Of a stretch of 64,000 nucleotides of DNA, positions 9,308-20,730 are shown one piece after another. The stretch is from contig NZ_CP098455.1 in NCBI RefSeq assembly GCF_023702635.1, forward strand, positions 1,488,001 to 1,552,000, read 5' to 3'. The position numbers were made by a program, and so were the translations under genes. A model generated the notes under the pieces. The model did no database searches. It saw nothing but the letters and a program-made list of their open reading frames with translations, and had not been told where the DNA came from. Each line of letters begins with the position of its first letter. The first letter of the stretch is position 1. The stretch is from Spongiibacter taiwanensis (GTDB taxonomy: Bacteria; Pseudomonadota; Gammaproteobacteria; Pseudomonadales; Spongiibacteraceae).

Positions 9308-10357
9308 TTGAGTCCAGCGGCAGGTCGAGATAGCGTTGACCACCTCAGCCACCACCATTTTCGGACCTCAACGTTGGACGTTAATCTGGAAGATCTGGCA
9401 CAGTACGTAGCCAATGCCCGCGACCTTGAATCACTTACCCGCCCCATGCTGGAACTGCTGGAAAGAGTCAGCGGATTGGAGTCGACCTACCTAACCGCGA
9501 TCGACGAGGCTGAGGGGGTTCAAAGCATTGTTTACAGCCATTGCTCAGAACGCCTGGTGATCCCTGAAGGCCTCAGCGTGCCCTGGGGAGATACCCTATG
9601 TCGGCGCGCGCTCACTGAAGGCACCACCTTTACCAATAATGTCAGCGAGCGCTGGGGCGACTCGGAAGCCGCTCGCCTGCTCGGCATCACAACCTATCTG
9701 AGTCAACCAGTTAAAAGCCAGGACGGCACCCTGGTCGGTACGCTCTGCGCGGCCAGTAGCCTGCGCCGAGAAGTTTCTCAGGCAACAATAAATGTTGTCA
9801 GTCTTTTTGCGGGCATTATCGGCCAGCAAATCGACCGGGAGGCCATGTTTGCCAAGCTGATCGAGAGCAACACCAGTTTGTTAAACAGCGCTTCCATCGA
9901 CCCGCTAACGGGTGTTGCCAATCGCCGCGCCTTGCACGATGGCCTGCGCAAAATGTTGCGGGCAGCCCAGCCCAGCGGCAAAAAGGTCTGTGTCGCCTTC
10001 ATTGATCTGGATGGCTTCAAACAGATCAATGACACCTATGGCCACGATACTGGCGACCGCTTTCTCATTGATATGACGCTACGCCTGCTTCAGGCCGTGC
10101 GCCGCAATGATCTGGTGGCGCGCTACGGCGGCGACGAGTTTGTGGTCGCCGCGGCGACAGACGACGCCGAGGAACTCAAGCAGCGCCTGACAGCGGCGAC
10201 CCAGGGGGCAATTCACCTCGGTGAGATCCATTTTGACTACGCCGGGCCCAGTATTGGCGTTGTGGTTGCCGACGATGATGAGAGCGATACCAACACGCTG
10301 CTGGAGCGGGCAGACCGGGCGATGTACGAAGTAAAACAGCATCGCCGACGACGATAA
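9308..10357 (+). CDS. Diguanylate cyclase with GAF sensor domain
   Basis: An N-terminal GAF domain (about residues 30-175: YLTAIDEAEGVQSIVYSH...LCRRALTEG...GTLVGTLCAASS) precedes a GGDEF domain (about 190-348). The active site is intact as RYGGDEFVV, and the allosteric I-site RRND lies five residues before it, so the protein should make c-di-GMP and be product-inhibited. It should be cytoplasmic, as there is no membrane segment. The start is uncertain: the frame opens at TTG 9308 with no good ribosome site, and TTG 9374 is an alternative just before the GAF domain. It is transcribed away from the kinase across a gap of about 240 bp. Confidence 0.88.
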   Translation: MSPAAGRDSVDHLSHHHFRTSTLDVNLEDLAQYVANARDLESLTRPMLELLERVSGLESTYLTAIDEAEGVQSIVYSHCSERLVIPEGLSVPWGDTLCRRALTEGTTFTNNVSERWGDSEAARLLGITTYLSQPVKSQDGTLVGTLCAASSLRREVSQATINVVSLFAGIIGQQIDREAMFAKLIESNTSLLNSASIDPLTGVANRRALHDGLRKMLRAAQPSGKKVCVAFIDLDGFKQINDTYGHDTGDRFLIDMTLRLLQAVRRNDLVARYGGDEFVVAAATDDAEELKQRLTAATQGAIHLGEIHFDYAGPSIGVVVADDDESDTNTLLERADRAMYEVKQHRRRR

Positions 10358-10469
10358 ACCGCAAATCAGTGAGCCGCTGCGTGATTCCTTTAAATTACCG
10401 GCACCATCTGTTCTACAGAGGGGCAGGTGGCGCTATAGTACGAATAACTTTCAGATAAGAGAGCGCCCC

Positions 10470-11573
10470 ATGCGGTTAAAGCGCTTCGCAGCACCGTTTC
10501 TTACATCGATAATTGTCGCCGGGTGTACCACACCACAACCGGTGTCAGCACCGAAAAAGACCGAATTGGCAGCATTGCTTCATGCAGAAAGCCTTTACCA
10601 GATTCCGTCTATTGACCCCCTTTTTCCCGAAGAAAACCTACTGGCGATGGACGCCCAGATGCGCTTCTTTGTTCAGGAGAATGTCCCCCAGGTGTTAGCG
10701 CCCCGGGCGCGACTGGAGTACTTGCTGGACGCCCTCGTCAAGCCCGGCATTCTGGGTTTGAACTATGAACCCGGAATCACCCTGAACGCGCGGAATACCT
10801 TTTACCAGCGCACAGGCAATTGTCTATCGCTCAGCTCGCTGTTTATTGCTATGGCCAGGGAAGCGGGCCTCGACGCCTACTACAACGAAGTCACCATTCC
10901 ACCCAGCTGGGATATGATCGACGACAACAGCATGGCCTTCTACCAGCATATCAATGCCGCGGTGGATTTTGGCGACGGCGACATCCAGGTGGTGGACCTA
11001 AGCGTGGATGTGTATGACTACCGCTATCCTCAAGAACGCATTACCGATCAGCGCGCTGCTGCCCAGCACTACAATAATCGCGCGGTTGAACAGCTGAACA
11101 AAGACAATACCGCCGAGGCCTATCGCTACTTACGCAGAGCGCTGTACCTCGACCCGAAGGCCAGTCATATCTGGGGGAATCTCGGCACCGTTTTCCGGCG
11201 CGACGGGCACCAGCAAAAAGCCGGTCTGGCCTACCGTCAGGCATTAACACTCGACCCGAAGGATCAGGTCGCTGTGAACAACTTAGGCCGACTCTACCGA
11301 GAGACAGGGCAAGCGGAAAAAGCCGAAGCTCTCGAGCAGCAATCGCTGGCATTTAAGCGGCAAAATCCCTTCTGGCACTATGGCCGGGCGCGACAGGAGT
11401 ATGAGCAGGGCAACTTCAACGCCGCCCTGCGGGCAATCGACCGGGCGATCGCCTTGAACGATCAGCAATATCAGTTCTTTCTGTTTCAGGCGGTTATCCA
11501 TAAACGTCTTGGCGACATGGAGGCCGCACAGCGCAGTGCGCGGCTCGCGGCTAAATTGAAACTGGGCAGCTAA
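10470..11573 (+). CDS. Lipoprotein with transglutaminase-like and TPR domains
   Basis: A 367-residue protein with a lipoprotein signal peptide ending IIVAGC, so Cys about 19 is lipidated. A transglutaminase-like core follows (about residues 80-190), with Cys in RTGNCLSLSSLFIAMAREAGL and a downstream QHINAAVDFGDGDIQVVDLS that can supply His and Asp. From about residue 205 there are four TPR units (NNRAVEQLNKDNTAEAYRYL, then HIWGNLGTVFRRDG, AVNNLGRLYRETG and YGRARQEYEQG). Proteins of this plan are outer-membrane-anchored and largely uncharacterised; a protein-interaction or cell-wall role is plausible. GAGAG precedes the ATG. It converges with the TonB receptor gene. Confidence 0.82.
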   Translation: MRLKRFAAPFLTSIIVAGCTTPQPVSAPKKTELAALLHAESLYQIPSIDPLFPEENLLAMDAQMRFFVQENVPQVLAPRARLEYLLDALVKPGILGLNYEPGITLNARNTFYQRTGNCLSLSSLFIAMAREAGLDAYYNEVTIPPSWDMIDDNSMAFYQHINAAVDFGDGDIQVVDLSVDVYDYRYPQERITDQRAAAQHYNNRAVEQLNKDNTAEAYRYLRRALYLDPKASHIWGNLGTVFRRDGHQQKAGLAYRQALTLDPKDQVAVNNLGRLYRETGQAEKAEALEQQSLAFKRQNPFWHYGRARQEYEQGNFNAALRAIDRAIALNDQQYQFFLFQAVIHKRLGDMEAAQRSARLAAKLKLGS

Positions 11574-11601
11574 AAGATCGATTTGAGGCAACGCAAGACA
11601 A

Positions 11602-11627
11602 ATAAAAAAGGCGCCTTATGGCGCCTT
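11602..11627 (-). terminator. Terminator of the lipoprotein/TonB operon
   Basis: AAGGCGCC / GGCGCCTT (11608-11615 and 11620-11627) with a 4-nt loop is followed on the minus strand by six T residues, just after the TonB receptor stop. On the plus strand only A residues follow, so it works for the minus-strand operon. Confidence 0.8.
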
Positions 11628-11649
11628 GAAAAAAAGAGTTGCTGCCTTA

Positions 11650-14358
11650 TTAGAACTGGTACTGAACGCTCGCACTCAAGGTCATACCCACTTCTTCCTC
11701 GTAGGTGACTTTGCCGTCACGCTCGATCTCCACGCCCTGATCCAGAATGTTCTTCAGCTTTATTTTGAAGATCACCGAATCGGTGGGGAAGAATGAGTAG
11801 GTGAAGTCCAGCGAGTGGAAAGGCTGCTCGTAGGCATCGGGCTCACCGTTACGACCCGCAAAGTACAAACGCTCACCAAACACGTTATAAGACAAGGTGG
11901 CGGCGTGCATTTCGTTCGGAGAGTCATAACCGATAATAAAGTTCGCTGCATAATCTGAAGCACCTACCAGCTCCCGCTCGGGGTTAGTTGGCGCATCTGC
12001 ATTCTCACCAGCAACCAGCTCAGAATCGAGCAGCGTAAAGTTACCTTGCACAAAGAACGGTGTCAGCGAAGGCGCGAAATCACCGAGGGTCTTCATAAAT
12101 TCAACTTCAATACCGGTAATTTCTGCGCTTTCGGCGTTGATGATTTCCACCGCCGTGTTGGTATCACCTGCCGCTGCCTGGAACTGCTCAATCGGATCGG
12201 TAATGTCCTTGTAGAACAGCGAAACCGTCAGGTTGTCGCCATTGCTGAAGAACCATTCGGCACGTATGTCATAGTTCTTAAACTGAGCAGGTACTACGTC
12301 AGGATTACCAAAAACCAGGGCGCCGGTGATTGGGTCGACATAGCTGGCATTGGCAATTTCCCGAAGGTCCGGGCGCACGGTGGTCTCACTGAAACCAAAG
12401 CGCAACTGAAAGTCTTCCGCGAAGAAGCCCGGACGCATGTAGGTTACTGCCAACGAAGTGTACATGTCGTCGTCGGTAAACACCGCGTCCGCCAGTTCCT
12501 GGGCAATCGCCTCCTGGCCACCGCTCTCGCTAGTGACCACAGGAATGCCGTCGAAATCCAGCGGGTCCCAGGTGAGACCAACTTGCTGATAGTCTTCCCA
12601 GCGCAAACCGGCAACCACCCGCCAGGTATCCAACCAGGTCACATCAAACTTACCGTAGTAAGCGTCTACTTTATTCACCGCGATGTAACTCTCAGAGTTA
12701 CTGCCCGCAACGCCAACTTGGTAGCCGTAATCCGGATTGAGAATATTGTCGTCGCTGTAGACATCGTCGAGCTTTCCAGCCAAGGGCGCATCGGGATCGA
12801 CGGTGCCAAGGCTAAACTGGGTCTGACGGTAGGTCCGCGCCTTTTGCCAATAGTCCCAACCACCGCTCAACTTGATCGACCAGTCCATAAAGTCGAAGGG
12901 CATTGACGCTTCCCAGCCATAGCTTTCTACCTGATCTTCCAGATCGGTAAAGCGATAGTCAGCGGAAGAGCTGTTGCGGTTAACAGTGGTTGTATTGGTA
13001 TTAAAGTTAGTCGACGCACCAACAGCAACTTCGTTGGGGATTTCTGTGGTTGACTCGCTGTCGGAGTAGTACCAGTCAAAGCCAAGGCCCTCAGCAAATG
13101 ACAGCCAATCGAGGTTCAGCTGCTCTAACGTCGCTTCACCGAGCTTGTGAGTCCCTTTGATCTGATGTACTTCCAGCTCGCGCTGTTCATAGCGAATCCG
13201 GTACAAACGGTTGGCGACACCACCACTTACGGGGCGCTCGTTATCGTAGGCATCCGTGATCGAGACTTTATCATCGGTGTTGCGCAAGAAAATACTGGTT
13301 GTTTCAACCGAGTGATCTTCATTGAGCCGCACGCCAAAGCCGAGGTTGAAGGCCATGGAGACATTCTGAGTGGTTTCTTTCTTCGACTCGAAAATATCGT
13401 CGTCGTTTACCGCCCGGGCAGTAGAGGATTTATTGCGCCACTGGCGGTCGTAGGAGAAGCCCGTCAGGAAGCCGATTTCGGTTTCCTCTGCATCACCAAT
13501 GTAATAGCGATTACCGAGTGCAACCTCACCGGAAAAGTCTGGATCGCCATCCACTTCATAGGTATCGATATTGCGGTATAGCTCAGTTGCCAGTTGGCGA
13601 TTCACCGCCTCGGCGTCAGCCAGCGTTGCATTGGGGTTGGACTGACGCATTACCGCCAGGATATCGCTGCGATTGAGACTGCCACCGTAAGTTCGCAGTG
13701 CCTGACGAAGCGTAGAGGACAGTGCACGGGTACCATCGTCCTCACCTTCAATATCGGAGCCGCCCCCCTTGTAGCTCAGGAAGTCACCGTCAGACTCGGT
13801 GTTCATGCCGGTGCCAAGCTCAAGGTTAAAAACAAAATCAGAGGGGATGCCTTTAGTACGGATATCGACACTACCGCCACCGAAGGCCGCAGGCATATCC
13901 GAGGAATGCACTTTTTGAACTTGCAGCGATTCCACGATAGAGGTCGGGAAAATATCCAGCGGAATAACACTGCGCGACAAGTCTGGCGACGGTACATAGG
14001 CGCCATTGAGCAGCGTGCTTGAATAACGCTCACCCAGACCGCGAACGAAGACGTACTTGTCGTCAACCAAAGTGACACCGGGTACCCGGCGAAGGGCTGC
14101 GGCGACCGTTGAATCACCTACCCGCCCTATAAAATCCGAGCCAATAATGTCGACCGCTACTTCCTGTTCAAGGCGCTCCATCACCACATCTTCGGCACCA
14201 CTCTTCAACCGGCCAACGACTACTACTTCCTCGACAGGTTTGATAGCGACCGGCTCCATGCTCGGACCGTCTTCCTGCGCTGTCGCCTGAATCGCTGCAC
14301 TCAACGCAGTCAGCGTAAAGGCCGGCAACAACGCTTTTTTCATCACATGATTTTTCAT
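11650..14358 (-). CDS. TonB-dependent receptor (partner of beta-helix lipoprotein)
   Basis: A 902-residue outer-membrane receptor. A signal peptide (MKKALLPAFTLTALSAAIQATA) precedes a TonB-box-like EEVVVVGRL at about residue 43. The plug (about 55-190) has DSTVAAALRRVPGVTLVDD, VRGLGERYSSTLLNGAYVPS and FGGGSVDIRTKG. A long 22-strand-type barrel ends in SVQYQF. This RGLGERY subclass is common in marine gammaproteobacteria and in Xanthomonas and Caulobacter, and its ligands are mostly unknown. It lies 100 bp downstream of the lipoprotein gene in the same orientation and should share the Pho-box promoter at 16.2 kb. The pair suggests capture of a phosphate-containing or phosphate-linked macromolecule (inference). 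Confidence 0.9.
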   Translation of the reverse strand: MKNHVMKKALLPAFTLTALSAAIQATAQEDGPSMEPVAIKPVEEVVVVGRLKSGAEDVVMERLEQEVAVDIIGSDFIGRVGDSTVAAALRRVPGVTLVDDKYVFVRGLGERYSSTLLNGAYVPSPDLSRSVIPLDIFPTSIVESLQVQKVHSSDMPAAFGGGSVDIRTKGIPSDFVFNLELGTGMNTESDGDFLSYKGGGSDIEGEDDGTRALSSTLRQALRTYGGSLNRSDILAVMRQSNPNATLADAEAVNRQLATELYRNIDTYEVDGDPDFSGEVALGNRYYIGDAEETEIGFLTGFSYDRQWRNKSSTARAVNDDDIFESKKETTQNVSMAFNLGFGVRLNEDHSVETTSIFLRNTDDKVSITDAYDNERPVSGGVANRLYRIRYEQRELEVHQIKGTHKLGEATLEQLNLDWLSFAEGLGFDWYYSDSESTTEIPNEVAVGASTNFNTNTTTVNRNSSSADYRFTDLEDQVESYGWEASMPFDFMDWSIKLSGGWDYWQKARTYRQTQFSLGTVDPDAPLAGKLDDVYSDDNILNPDYGYQVGVAGSNSESYIAVNKVDAYYGKFDVTWLDTWRVVAGLRWEDYQQVGLTWDPLDFDGIPVVTSESGGQEAIAQELADAVFTDDDMYTSLAVTYMRPGFFAEDFQLRFGFSETTVRPDLREIANASYVDPITGALVFGNPDVVPAQFKNYDIRAEWFFSNGDNLTVSLFYKDITDPIEQFQAAAGDTNTAVEIINAESAEITGIEVEFMKTLGDFAPSLTPFFVQGNFTLLDSELVAGENADAPTNPERELVGASDYAANFIIGYDSPNEMHAATLSYNVFGERLYFAGRNGEPDAYEQPFHSLDFTYSFFPTDSVIFKIKLKNILDQGVEIERDGKVTYEEEVGMTLSASVQYQF

Positions 14359-14398
14359 CGGCGTAGACCCATATTAGTCTTTGATCTGTTTACAACAG

Positions 14399-14422
14399 AG
14401 AGGGCGCCGTAGGGCGCCCTCT
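14399..14422 (-). other. Intercistronic hairpin between lipoprotein and TonB receptor
   Basis: A perfect 10-bp stem AGAGGGCGCC / GGCGCCCTCT with a 4-nt loop lies in the 99-bp gap. It has no T run on the minus strand, so it looks more like an RNA-processing or differential-expression element that protects the lipoprotein message than a full terminator. Confidence 0.55.
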
Positions 14423-14457
14423 TGATTACGGCATTGGCATAAAACTGTTGTGATAGA

Positions 14458-16146
14458 TCACTCAAACCACAGGGCTTGACCGCGATTGGCGGGATCCAGG
14501 CCATAAGCCCAACCGGCAGTCCAGTCGTCATCGGCAGTCACAGCACCGACAAAGGCACGACCTTCGGTGGGGGTAACGGTAGCAGCAGCACCGCCAACAA
14601 CCATGTCACCAACCAGCAGCGAGTAGAAACCATCCAGAATTTCCAGGTTGGCATTGCTGGCAGACGTGGGGTCTTCGCCGGTGTCCTGAGACATGTAGGC
14701 TTGGTTGCCAGAGTTCACCAGGAATTGCTCAGTGGTAGTACCGCTTTCAGCCAGATCCGCACCATTGGTCAGGTCGGCACAGGCAAAGATCGACTCTTCA
14801 ATCACCAGATCACCGTCGAGAGCAGCTTGCTGACCTTCGTTGTCGATGCGGACACACCAGTTAGCATTGCCGGGAGCTTCATCGCCTTTGTACGCAGTGG
14901 TAACCAGTGCGTTGGAGATATGGGGGAAGTGAGCCTCACGGATACGCAGACCCTGACCTTCTTCATGAGTACCCGTACCATCGGCATCGTTAATATCTGG
15001 CTTACCGCTTACCTGATTTGGCGAGATGATGCAGGTCAGGTTCTTGATAGTGGCGCGAGAGTTCAGACCGCGAGCGATCAGGTCAGCAACATCGGTACGC
15101 CCGTCGTAGCTGCCTACACCGTCAGATTCCACACAGCGGTTGCCATCGGTGGCAGACTGAATAACCAGCGCGTAGTCGATAGTGCCTTGGTAACCTTCGT
15201 CGATATCGATCGAGTCATCGTTAACATACAGCGCGATGTAGTGGCTGATGTTGACCGCGCCACCGAACATTTCGATACCATCATCGTAGGTCGCATAGGC
15301 TTGCAGGTAATCAACTTTGGTGCCTGAACCTACCGCGTTGAAAGAAATACCGTTCAGTTCGTTGTCTTCTTCAACCTGGGCACCAGTGTGCTTAACGATG
15401 AAGTATTCGAGCTCACCAGAGCTGTCAGCGTTGTTATCACCGCCGTAATGGGTCTGGCCAGCGCCAGCTTTACCCTCTGCGGCAACGTGACAGTCAGTTG
15501 TCGCCAGGTCGTTACCGGCAACAGAACCAGTGTACGCACACTTGTTGGTTACACCGAAACCATTGATGATCAGACCGCCCCACTGCTGCACGTCTTCTGG
15601 ACCAACGGCGTTCTCGATGGCATCGCTTACCGATGTGATGGTAATGGGGTCGTTCATCTCGCCATTTGCGAAGATTTGAGAACCACGGTTGATTACCATG
15701 TAGTCGTCAGAGGACTGGAACGCCAGCGTCGCACCAGCTTCAATCTGGATTACAGCGCCGTCGCCGCCTTCGCTGATACCCGCACCAGACAAGCCGGCAT
15801 CGGAGTTGTAGTTGCGACCAACTACCAGGCTGTCACGGAAGATGTGTACACCGCTGTTGGCCAATTTGGTGAATACCACAGGCGAGTTGGCAGGGGTTTC
15901 GATGGGGTTTGTCAGGCTGACAAAGTCGGTGCCGTATACGCAGTTCACACCGTCAACTGAACCCTGGCGGGTAATGCCATTTTCGCTGTAGCTGGCACAG
16001 TTGTTAGTGGTACCGGAACCGCCACCGTTGCCGCCGCCATTGTTTGAAGAGTTGTTCTGCGCATTGATGTTGACGTCACCGCCACCGCCACAGGCAGCCA
16101 GCAATAATGCTGAGCTCATCGCTGATAATGCAAAAACCTTTTTCAT
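14458..16146 (-). CDS. Secreted lipoprotein, parallel-beta-helix-like, paired with TonB receptor
   Basis: The ATG at 16146 (GGGAG upstream) gives 562 residues beginning with a clear lipoprotein signal, SSALLLAACGGGG; the reading frame is longer but the extra 26 residues are not needed. A Gly/Asn/Ser linker (about residues 30-50) leads to a repetitive body: IQIEAGATLAFQSSDDYMVI, GSQIFANGEMNDPITITS, WGGLIINGFG, GELEYFIVKHTG and GIEMFGGAVNISHYIALYVN, a pattern that suggests a right-handed beta-helix. Five or more Cys may form disulfides. I do not recognise a catalytic motif. Relatives are often mislabelled as transporters. It is first in an operon with the TonB receptor and is probably a surface-exposed substrate-binding partner (inference). 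Confidence 0.75.
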   Translation of the reverse strand: MKKVFALSAMSSALLLAACGGGGDVNINAQNNSSNNGGGNGGGSGTTNNCASYSENGITRQGSVDGVNCVYGTDFVSLTNPIETPANSPVVFTKLANSGVHIFRDSLVVGRNYNSDAGLSGAGISEGGDGAVIQIEAGATLAFQSSDDYMVINRGSQIFANGEMNDPITITSVSDAIENAVGPEDVQQWGGLIINGFGVTNKCAYTGSVAGNDLATTDCHVAAEGKAGAGQTHYGGDNNADSSGELEYFIVKHTGAQVEEDNELNGISFNAVGSGTKVDYLQAYATYDDGIEMFGGAVNISHYIALYVNDDSIDIDEGYQGTIDYALVIQSATDGNRCVESDGVGSYDGRTDVADLIARGLNSRATIKNLTCIISPNQVSGKPDINDADGTGTHEEGQGLRIREAHFPHISNALVTTAYKGDEAPGNANWCVRIDNEGQQAALDGDLVIEESIFACADLTNGADLAESGTTTEQFLVNSGNQAYMSQDTGEDPTSASNANLEILDGFYSLLVGDMVVGGAAATVTPTEGRAFVGAVTADDDWTAGWAYGLDPANRGQALWFE

Positions 16147-16201
16147 TGAAGTATCTCCCAACCCTGTAAGTTGTCTTGCTAGGTTTGTGTATATGCCGCG
16201 T

Positions 16202-16256
16202 ATACTAGGCAGGGTTAGTGACACAACTGTGAAACAAATCTTTCACTTTTGTTACA
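16202..16256 (-). promoter_or_regulatory. Pho-box array and -10 element of the lipoprotein/TonB operon
   Basis: Read on the minus strand, four units spaced exactly 11 bp follow one another: TGTAACAAAAG, TGAAAGATTTG, TTTCACAGTTG and TGTCACTAACC (16256 down to 16213). The last two resemble the E. coli Pho box CTGTCAT-N4-CTGTCAC. Exactly 10 nt after the final TCAC comes TAGTAT (16207-16202), the same spacing as the -10 of E. coli phoA. The lipoprotein start is 55 bp further on. This supports PhoB control under phosphate starvation. Confidence 0.65.
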
Positions 16257-16350
16257 GCCGCTTTCCTCGCTGTTTGCGTTAAGCCGCGCTGCTCAGCAAT
16301 CGCATTGCTGACCTTATCGATTCAAATTCTTCGGGTAATTGAGCGTTCTT

Positions 16351-17805
16351 ATGCATCTGCAGAATCCAGCACTTTTACAGACTCGCTGCTACATCAATGG
16401 CGGTTGGCACGAGACCCCTCAGCAATTTCCAGTTAACAACCCTGCCGACAACACACTGTTAGCCGATGTCAGCGATGGTGGCGCAAATGAAACCCGCCGC
16501 GCCATCGCCGCCGCAAAGCAAGCGCTGACCGGCTGGAAAGCGTTAACCGTGAACCAGCGCAGCGCAGTGCTGATGCGCTGGTACCAGCTGATGATGGAAA
16601 ACCAGGATGATCTGGCGACCATCCTCAGCAGCGAGCAGGGCAAGCCGCTGGTCGAGGCCAAAGGCGAAATCGCCTACGGCGCCAGTTATGTTCAATGGTT
16701 TGCCGAGGAGGCCCGCCGCATTGAAGGGGATATCATTGCGCCACCCAGTAACGACAAGCGCTTGATGGTCATCAAGCAGCCCGTTGGCGTGGTGGCATCG
16801 ATCACACCCTGGAATTTCCCTAACGCAATGCTGGCCCGAAAAGCCGCCCCCGCTCTCGCCGCGGGCTGCACCTTTGTTGCCAAGCCTGCGGCAGAAACCC
16901 CGCTGTCAGCCCTCGCGCTAGCGGTGCTCGCCGAGCAGGCTGGGATCCCGGCAGGGGTTTTTAATGTGGTTTGCGGCAGTGATGCGGCGGCAATTGGCGG
17001 CGCCATGACTACGAGCAAAGATGTGGCCAAGCTCAGCTTCACAGGCTCCACCAAGGTCGGCAAATTGCTGCTCAGTCAATGCGCTGACACGGTCAAACGC
17101 ACATCCATGGAATTGGGGGGCAATGCGCCCTTCATTGTATTTGCCGATGCCGACCTGGACTCGGCTGTCGCGGGTCTGATGGCCTCCAAGTTTCGCAATG
17201 CCGGGCAAACCTGTGTTTGTACCAACCGGGTGCTGGTTGAGCACACAGTGCTGGAGCCATTTACCCAAAAGCTGATCGCCGCAATGCAAAAGCTGAAAGT
17301 GGGGTCAGCCTTTGAGGAGGGTGTCACCATCGGCCCCCTAATCCACGCCTCCGCAAAAGAAAAAGTGGCCCGCCTTGTAGACCAGGCCGTCGATGCCGGC
17401 GCAAGCCTGCTATATCAGGCAAAACTCGACGGCAGCATCGGTGATAATTTTTTCCCGCCCACCCTGCTGACAAAGGCGCAGCCCGACATGGCGATCTGCC
17501 GGGAAGAGATTTTCGGGCCAGTGATCGCGTTGCAGTCATTTAATGAAGAAGCGGAAGCGATTGCCCAGGCCAACAATACCGATGCCGGATTGGCAGCCTA
17601 CTTTTATAGCCAAAGCATTTCGCGCTGCTGGCGGGTGGGTGAGACGCTGGACTACGGCATTGTCGGCATAAATGAAGGCTTGATCTCCAACGCCATGGCG
17701 CCCTTTGGTGGCGTCAAGCAGTCCGGCTTTGGACGCGAGGGCTCGCGCTACGGCCTGGACGATTATCTGGAGATCAAATATCTCTGCCTGGGTGGGCTCG
17801 GATAA
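16351..17805 (+). CDS. gabD: NAD(P)-dependent succinate-semialdehyde dehydrogenase
   Basis: A 484-residue aldehyde dehydrogenase from the ATG at 16351; the upstream TTG in frame adds only four residues. Visible family marks are TPWNFPNAMLARKAAPALAAGC (about residues 152-173), the cofactor loop FTGSTKVGKLL, the catalytic-base stretch MELGGNAPFIVF (Glu about 256), the nucleophile in NAGQTCVCTNR (Cys about 290) and the C-terminal KQSGFGREGSRYG. The closest match in memory is GabD, which oxidises succinate semialdehyde to succinate in the GABA shunt. A related semialdehyde is possible. No gabT is adjacent, and the neighbours are unrelated. A strong bidirectional terminator separates it from purA. 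Confidence 0.88.
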   Translation: MHLQNPALLQTRCYINGGWHETPQQFPVNNPADNTLLADVSDGGANETRRAIAAAKQALTGWKALTVNQRSAVLMRWYQLMMENQDDLATILSSEQGKPLVEAKGEIAYGASYVQWFAEEARRIEGDIIAPPSNDKRLMVIKQPVGVVASITPWNFPNAMLARKAAPALAAGCTFVAKPAAETPLSALALAVLAEQAGIPAGVFNVVCGSDAAAIGGAMTTSKDVAKLSFTGSTKVGKLLLSQCADTVKRTSMELGGNAPFIVFADADLDSAVAGLMASKFRNAGQTCVCTNRVLVEHTVLEPFTQKLIAAMQKLKVGSAFEEGVTIGPLIHASAKEKVARLVDQAVDAGASLLYQAKLDGSIGDNFFPPTLLTKAQPDMAICREEIFGPVIALQSFNEEAEAIAQANNTDAGLAAYFYSQSISRCWRVGETLDYGIVGINEGLISNAMAPFGGVKQSGFGREGSRYGLDDYLEIKYLCLGGLG

Positions 17806-17824
17806 TATCAGCTAGCGCACAAAC

Positions 17825-17854
17825 AAAAACGCCAGCGAAAACGCTGGCGTTTTT
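17825..17854. terminator. Bidirectional terminator between gabD and purA
   Basis: A perfect 13-bp stem, AAAAACGCCAGCG / CGCTGGCGTTTTT, with loop AAAA. It gives a T run on both strands and so serves both convergent genes. Confidence 0.95.
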
Positions 17855-17870
17855 GTTTTCGTTCTAGCGC

Positions 17871-20370
<2,500 letters not shown>

Positions 20371-20418
20371 AGCGATCTGGGCCTGTTAATTCAAATCAGC
20401 AATCAAGCAGGAATGGCG

Positions 20419-20604
20419 CTAGCGCAGCCAGCTCAGCAGGGCAAGTCCGGACAACATGCTCAATAGTCCCACCCAGCGCACTTGGCGACTCTCGAGGTCG
20501 GCCAGCCGATATACCCAAACCCGCCAGCGCTCAGGGCTGATAAAGGGCATGATTCCCTCAATAATCAGCACCAGGCTGAAGGCCACGGCCAGTTCCTGCC
20601 ACAT
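20419..20604 (-). CDS. DUF2065 inner-membrane protein (YjeT-like)
   Basis: The start at 20604 gives 61 residues opening MWQELAVAFSLVLIIEGIMP, which matches the usual start of YjeT-like proteins (about 65 residues). The longer frame to 20691 adds an unlikely basic leader. Two short membrane segments are separated by SPERWRVWVYRLADLESRQVR. The function is unknown. Its place between hflC and hisZ is conserved in E. coli-like clusters. Confidence 0.8.
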   Translation of the reverse strand: MWQELAVAFSLVLIIEGIMPFISPERWRVWVYRLADLESRQVRWVGLLSMLSGLALLSWLR

Positions 20605-20730
20605 GCGTCTTGCCTGCCTATACATAAAAAAACCGCGCCGGCCGATGACGTTTCCGTCTCGGCCGGCCCGGGGATGCGAATGATACCACACTCCCCGCGA
20701 TGCGAGGAATGCAAAGGCGGCCCGGCGTGA

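Noticed and set aside
12046-12906. 286-codon plus-strand frame inside the TonB receptor gene
   Set aside because: It is an antisense shadow of a GC-rich gene with no domain or ribosome site; the same holds for 43174-44082, 37766-38722 and 18276-19295.
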